Below are positions 61,363 to 64,000 of a stretch of DNA of 64,000 nucleotides, piece after piece. Source of the stretch: Providencia alcalifaciens (GTDB lineage Bacteria > Pseudomonadota > Gammaproteobacteria > Enterobacterales > Enterobacteriaceae); contig JAOQNJ010000001.1 in NCBI GenBank assembly GCA_025961275.1, positions 517,353-581,352 on the forward strand, in the 5' to 3' direction. The notes under the pieces are model-generated. The model made no database searches. It worked only from the letters and a program-made list of their open reading frames with translations, and had not been told where the DNA came from. Within the stretch, counting starts at the first letter, position 1, and the number at the start of each line of letters is the position of its first letter. The position numbers and the translations under genes are program-made.

Positions 61363-61396
61363 TATTATTTTACTCAAGTAACAAATTTGCTTGCTG

Positions 61397-61867
61397 TTAT
61401 AAAGATAAACACATATTGATGCAAGGCAGATATGCTTTTGCTAGCGCAGAATAGTAGGTACCTATGTTTTGGGATCTAAATCCATGTTTTTGATAAAACC
61501 TTTCTGCGTTTAATGTGGATTCTAACGTTAATTGCTTGATACCACGTTGTTTCGCTTCATATTTAATCACATCGATAATTAAACCTGCGGCACCAAAACC
61601 GGTATATTCGGGTAAAGTAAAAATTGCATCGACACTTTTTTGTTTGAGATTTAAAAAACCAGTTGCAATTGCGATGTTGTGTTCGTCAACAGCAACAAAA
61701 AATGGGTTTTCTTCTATCATATTGCGGTAGCTTTCAGGCATGGTATATGGAGTCCAAGCCTTAATAACGTCCTCATCAATACTTTCCCTACACCCTAAAC
61801 GTATTGCTTGATTTCTGATCACCCAAAGATGTTCAGCTTCTGAAGGAACGGCAAGTCTAATTCTCAT
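61397..61867 (-). CDS. GNAT family N-acetyltransferase
   Basis: A 156-residue acetyltransferase with MRIRLAVPSEAEHLWVIRNQ at the start and the acetyl-CoA loop degenerate as YTGFGAAGLIIDVIKYEA, then LTLESTLNAERFYQKHGF, the typical last strand-helix of the fold. Substrate unknown. ATG 61867 fits the domain start; the longer frame to 61909 adds 14 residues not typical of the family. Confidence 0.85.
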   Translation of the reverse strand: MRIRLAVPSEAEHLWVIRNQAIRLGCRESIDEDVIKAWTPYTMPESYRNMIEENPFFVAVDEHNIAIATGFLNLKQKSVDAIFTLPEYTGFGAAGLIIDVIKYEAKQRGIKQLTLESTLNAERFYQKHGFRSQNIGTYYSALAKAYLPCINMCLSL

Positions 61868-61909
61868 TAAGCTTCTTTGAACCTCATATTTAATGATATG
61901 TGTTATCAA

Positions 61910-62979
61910 TACAATACCAGAGGTGGTTGATCTTTTATGAGTACTTTTAAAATTGAGGGCAGTTGAGCTTGAATGTTTGACATTTAGCCTAATTAAAGGC
62001 TGTTAAGTGAAGAGTTTCTCGAACTAGTGAGCTAGGTAAAATTGATCAATGTAGAGTAAATGACACGGTGGAAAATCTCTTACCTCGATTAATTTTAACT
62101 GTAATAAATTTTTTGGTTAAAAAACGCCTTATAAAGAGTCATAGCTCATCGATTAGCTCCTTGATCTCAGTTACATAGCTGATTTTACTAAGCATCTCTA
62201 GGTAACACATATTATTTATTAATATACAGGGTAAAATTTAATGTTGATCGAATAATTTTATTAATACGAATGATTAAATTTAATTAATAGTTAAACATGG
62301 ATTAGTAAATAAATGACATCTGTGTTTGTATAGATACAATCTGATTATCTTATGTGTTTTAAATTGAAGTTTACGGTTAAGCAATTTTTAAATCAATATT
62401 TAAGTGGCTGAGAAAGTAAGTTTTGTAATTATTTATATTTTTTATTAATAGGGTAGCTTAATGAAAAATTTAAAAAACAATCATTTGTTTAATTGCGCAC
62501 CTATGTTTAATTTTGCACTTTTTTAGAGCATTAAATTAGGTCGTGATTTATTTTGTTTTGAAAACTTAAAAAATAATAAAATGTAATTTATTCATATCAT
62601 TATGATTGAATTAATTAAATTAATCATGGGTTATTCTTTATGAGAAAATATATATGCATTGCTTGATAAATTAATGCTATGAGTAATAGTAGTATAGTTG
62701 ATTTAATTGACATTCAAAAGTAAAATCTGTCACATTGAATTTAATTTAGTTAATTATCAATTGGTTAAGATGTTATTACTATGGTCATTTAAGATATATA
62801 TAAATTAAAATGTTAACAGCGTCAACGCTTCATCAACAAAGAACATAAATAATAGGTTGAAGATAACCTACGATAAATTTTAAAATCTTTATATTTAACC
62901 TATTGCTATTCACACATCAAATATGATTAATTAGTAGTGCAAGAATATCCTTGCATACTATCTTCTGAAGGTACTTATT
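61910..62979. other. AT-rich kilobase without genes
   Basis: About 1.07 kb of strongly AT-rich sequence with no frame, RNA motif or clear repeat that I can support. It may contain H-NS-type binding and the promoter of the small exported protein gene. Confidence 0.6.
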
Positions 62980-63165
62980 ATGAAAAAGTTATTAGCAATC
63001 GTAACAGTATTGTCTTTAGCTATTTCTGGCTCAGCTTTAGCCGCTACAGCAGCTAAAGGAGATCAAGCTGCTCCTTCTGCAAAATCTCAGCAAAATAGCA
63101 AATCAAAAATAAAAGCAAATAATACAGTAGAAAAAAAGAAATCAGCTGAATCTAAAAAAAGCTAA
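62980..63165 (+). CDS. Small Lys-rich exported protein, acid-shock-protein-like
   Basis: A 61-residue protein: signal peptide MKKLLAIVTVLSLAISGSALA, then a short mature chain almost wholly of Ala, Lys, Ser, Gln and Glu with no Cys or aromatic residue. The composition and plan resemble the Asr acid-shock protein of enterobacteria, though shorter; I cannot show homology. An AAGG site lies eight bases before the ATG. Confidence 0.7.
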   Translation: MKKLLAIVTVLSLAISGSALAATAAKGDQAAPSAKSQQNSKSKIKANNTVEKKKSAESKKS

Positions 63166-63214
63166 TATAGCTTAAATATTTATATCTAAAATATTCGAAT
63201 TATATGTAGTATTG

Positions 63215-63300
63215 AGCGACGCTACCTTCATGAAAGCGGCTGAGGGAGAATAGGCAACGATGTGACTCGGGTAGTTGAGTGATAAACTATATTGATAATA
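63215..63300 (+). ncRNA. Candidate structured RNA upstream of a terminator
   Basis: Within AT-rich surroundings, bases 63215-63280 become GC-richer and contain a closing pair CTACC/GGTAG around a purine-rich interior (GGCTGAGGGAGAATAGG). Together with the hairpin at 63339 this could be a small RNA or the processed 3' end of the upstream mRNA. It matches no RNA family I can name. Confidence 0.3.
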
Positions 63301-63338
63301 GATGCCTGTGATTTGAAGTATGGTAGGTATATTATCTT

Positions 63339-63380
63339 AGTGCCACGAATGGGAATGCTCATTCGTGGCACTGCTTTTTT
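63339..63380 (+). terminator. Strong intrinsic terminator
   Basis: Perfect 13-bp arms AGTGCCACGAATG/CATTCGTGGCACT with an 8-base loop, then GC and six Ts. It ends the transcript of the small exported protein or of a small RNA, 48 bases before rlmA. Confidence 0.92.
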
Positions 63381-63428
63381 AATGGTTATAGGGTATAATT
63401 AATCTTATTTGTCAAAATACACTATTCT

Positions 63429-64000
63429 ATGAATTATCAATGTCCTCTGTGTTTTAAACCTTTACAGTTAATTAACAATAACTGGCAATGCGAAGATAAG
63501 CATCAATTTGATCGCGCAAAAGAAGGTTACGTTAACTTACTTCCCGTCCAGCACAAACGTTCAAAAGATCCGGGTGATAGCGCAGAAATGATGCAGTCAC
63601 GCCGCCAGTTTTTAAATGCAGGTCATTATGATCTAATGCGAAATTTAGTTGCTGAAAAATTGAATCAACATATATCCCAAGAAAGCGATACCGTATTAGA
63701 TATTGGTTGTGGAGAAGGCTATTACACCGATTACTTTATGCAGAATATCCGAAAACAGTATCAATCAATTGCTGTTTTTGGTTTGGATGTATCAAAAGTT
63801 GCTATTCGTTATGCTGCAAAACGTTATTCCTCAGTCAATTTTTGTGTTGCCTCAAGCCATCGCCTACCATTTTTTCAAGACAGCATTGACGCAATAATTC
63901 GTATTTATGCACCTTGCAAAGCTGAAGAGCTATCAAGAGTTTTACAGTCGTCGGGTATATTGATTACGGTGACACCCGCACCAGAGCATTTAAAAGAGTT
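63429..64000 (+). CDS. rlmA: 23S rRNA (guanine-N1) methyltransferase RlmA, 3' end outside window
   Basis: RlmA methylates G745 of 23S rRNA. From ATG 63429 the open frame runs to the window end (190 of about 270 residues). It shows the N-terminal zinc finger (CPLCFKPL, then CEDKHQFD), [20 protein letters not shown], the SAM-binding motif [15 protein letters not shown] and [25 protein letters not shown]. All match the E. coli enzyme. Confidence 0.95.
   Translation, partial: MNYQCPLCFKPLQLINNNWQCEDKHQFDRAKEGYVNLLPVQHKRSKDPGDSAEMMQSRRQFLNAGHYDLMRNLVAEKLNQHISQESDTVLDIGCGEGYYTDYFMQNIRKQYQSIAVFGLDVSKVAIRYAAKRYSSVNFCVASSHRLPFFQDSIDAIIRIYAPCKAEELSRVLQSSGILITVTPAPEHLKE

Noticed and set aside
63215-63300. 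Manganese (yybP-ykoY) or TPP riboswitch upstream of rlmA
   Set aside because: Fragments such as GGCTGAGGGAG recall these motifs, but the required second halves are missing and a terminator separates the stretch from rlmA.
1-64000. CRISPR arrays, tRNA or rRNA genes, prophage
   Set aside because: No repeat-spacer pattern, no cloverleaf or rRNA sequence recognised, and no phage structural genes apart from the phage-like T6SS spike parts.

Overview
The window looks like a chromosomal segment of a low-GC enterobacterium of the Morganellaceae, most likely Providencia. This rests on recognisable enterobacterial proteins and on gene neighbourhoods shared with E. coli (purMN/upp-uraA/hda, dapA-bamC, tmcA/ypfN/dapE/yffB, xseA/guaBA). 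No search was run, so the species is not fixed.

Layout. 1-6.4 kb is an accessory island: the C-terminal part of a type VI secretion VgrG spike, a DUF4123 adaptor, an unrecognised effector-like protein, a frameshifted signal-peptide protein, a PAAR tip, the end of an IS3-family element, and a D-Ala-D-Ala dipeptidase gene cut by that IS end. 6.5-25.8 kb is mostly core: mgtE, ppk-ppx, speG, purMN, upp-uraA, hda, arsC-like/bepA, perM, a frameshifted macrodomain gene, a P1-family peptidase, gcvR-bcp and dapA-bamC. Between bamC and purC, neighbours in E. coli, lie a decayed IS3-family element and a yjjI-yjjW glycyl-radical pair with a nonsense codon in yjjI.

29.5-35 kb holds purC, a frameshifted queH and a complete ECF vitamin-type transporter (S, T and two ATPases) led by a DUF296 gene with a 14-bp palindrome upstream. 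35.3-46 kb is core: ypfJ, yeaL, tmcA, ypfN, ybaN, a D,D-carboxypeptidase, dapE, yffB, a NarP-like regulator and maeB. 46-52.7 kb is an apparently Fur-controlled haem/iron locus: a ChaN lipoprotein, a TonB/HasB-like gene with a frameshift and a stop, an exported oligopeptidase B, and a HasR-like receptor with an amber codon. xseA and guaBA follow. An intact IS3-family element has replaced the front of a PTS permease gene. The window ends with a YcdX-type PHP hydrolase, a GNAT acetyltransferase, a gene-free AT-rich kilobase, a small Lys-rich exported protein and the start of rlmA.

Three purine transcription units (purMN, purC, guaBA) each carry a PurR-like operator. The upp promoter keeps the G-A-T-tract start known from UTP-controlled reiterative transcription in E. 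coli. A striking feature is the number of genes broken by one lesion: single-base indels, several of them in homopolymers (positions about 15, 2120, 3908-3915, 6128-6135, 20803, 31147-31152, 47347), and in-frame stops (28104, 47783, 50692). Either the assembly has indel errors or the strain is losing accessory functions; raw reads would decide.
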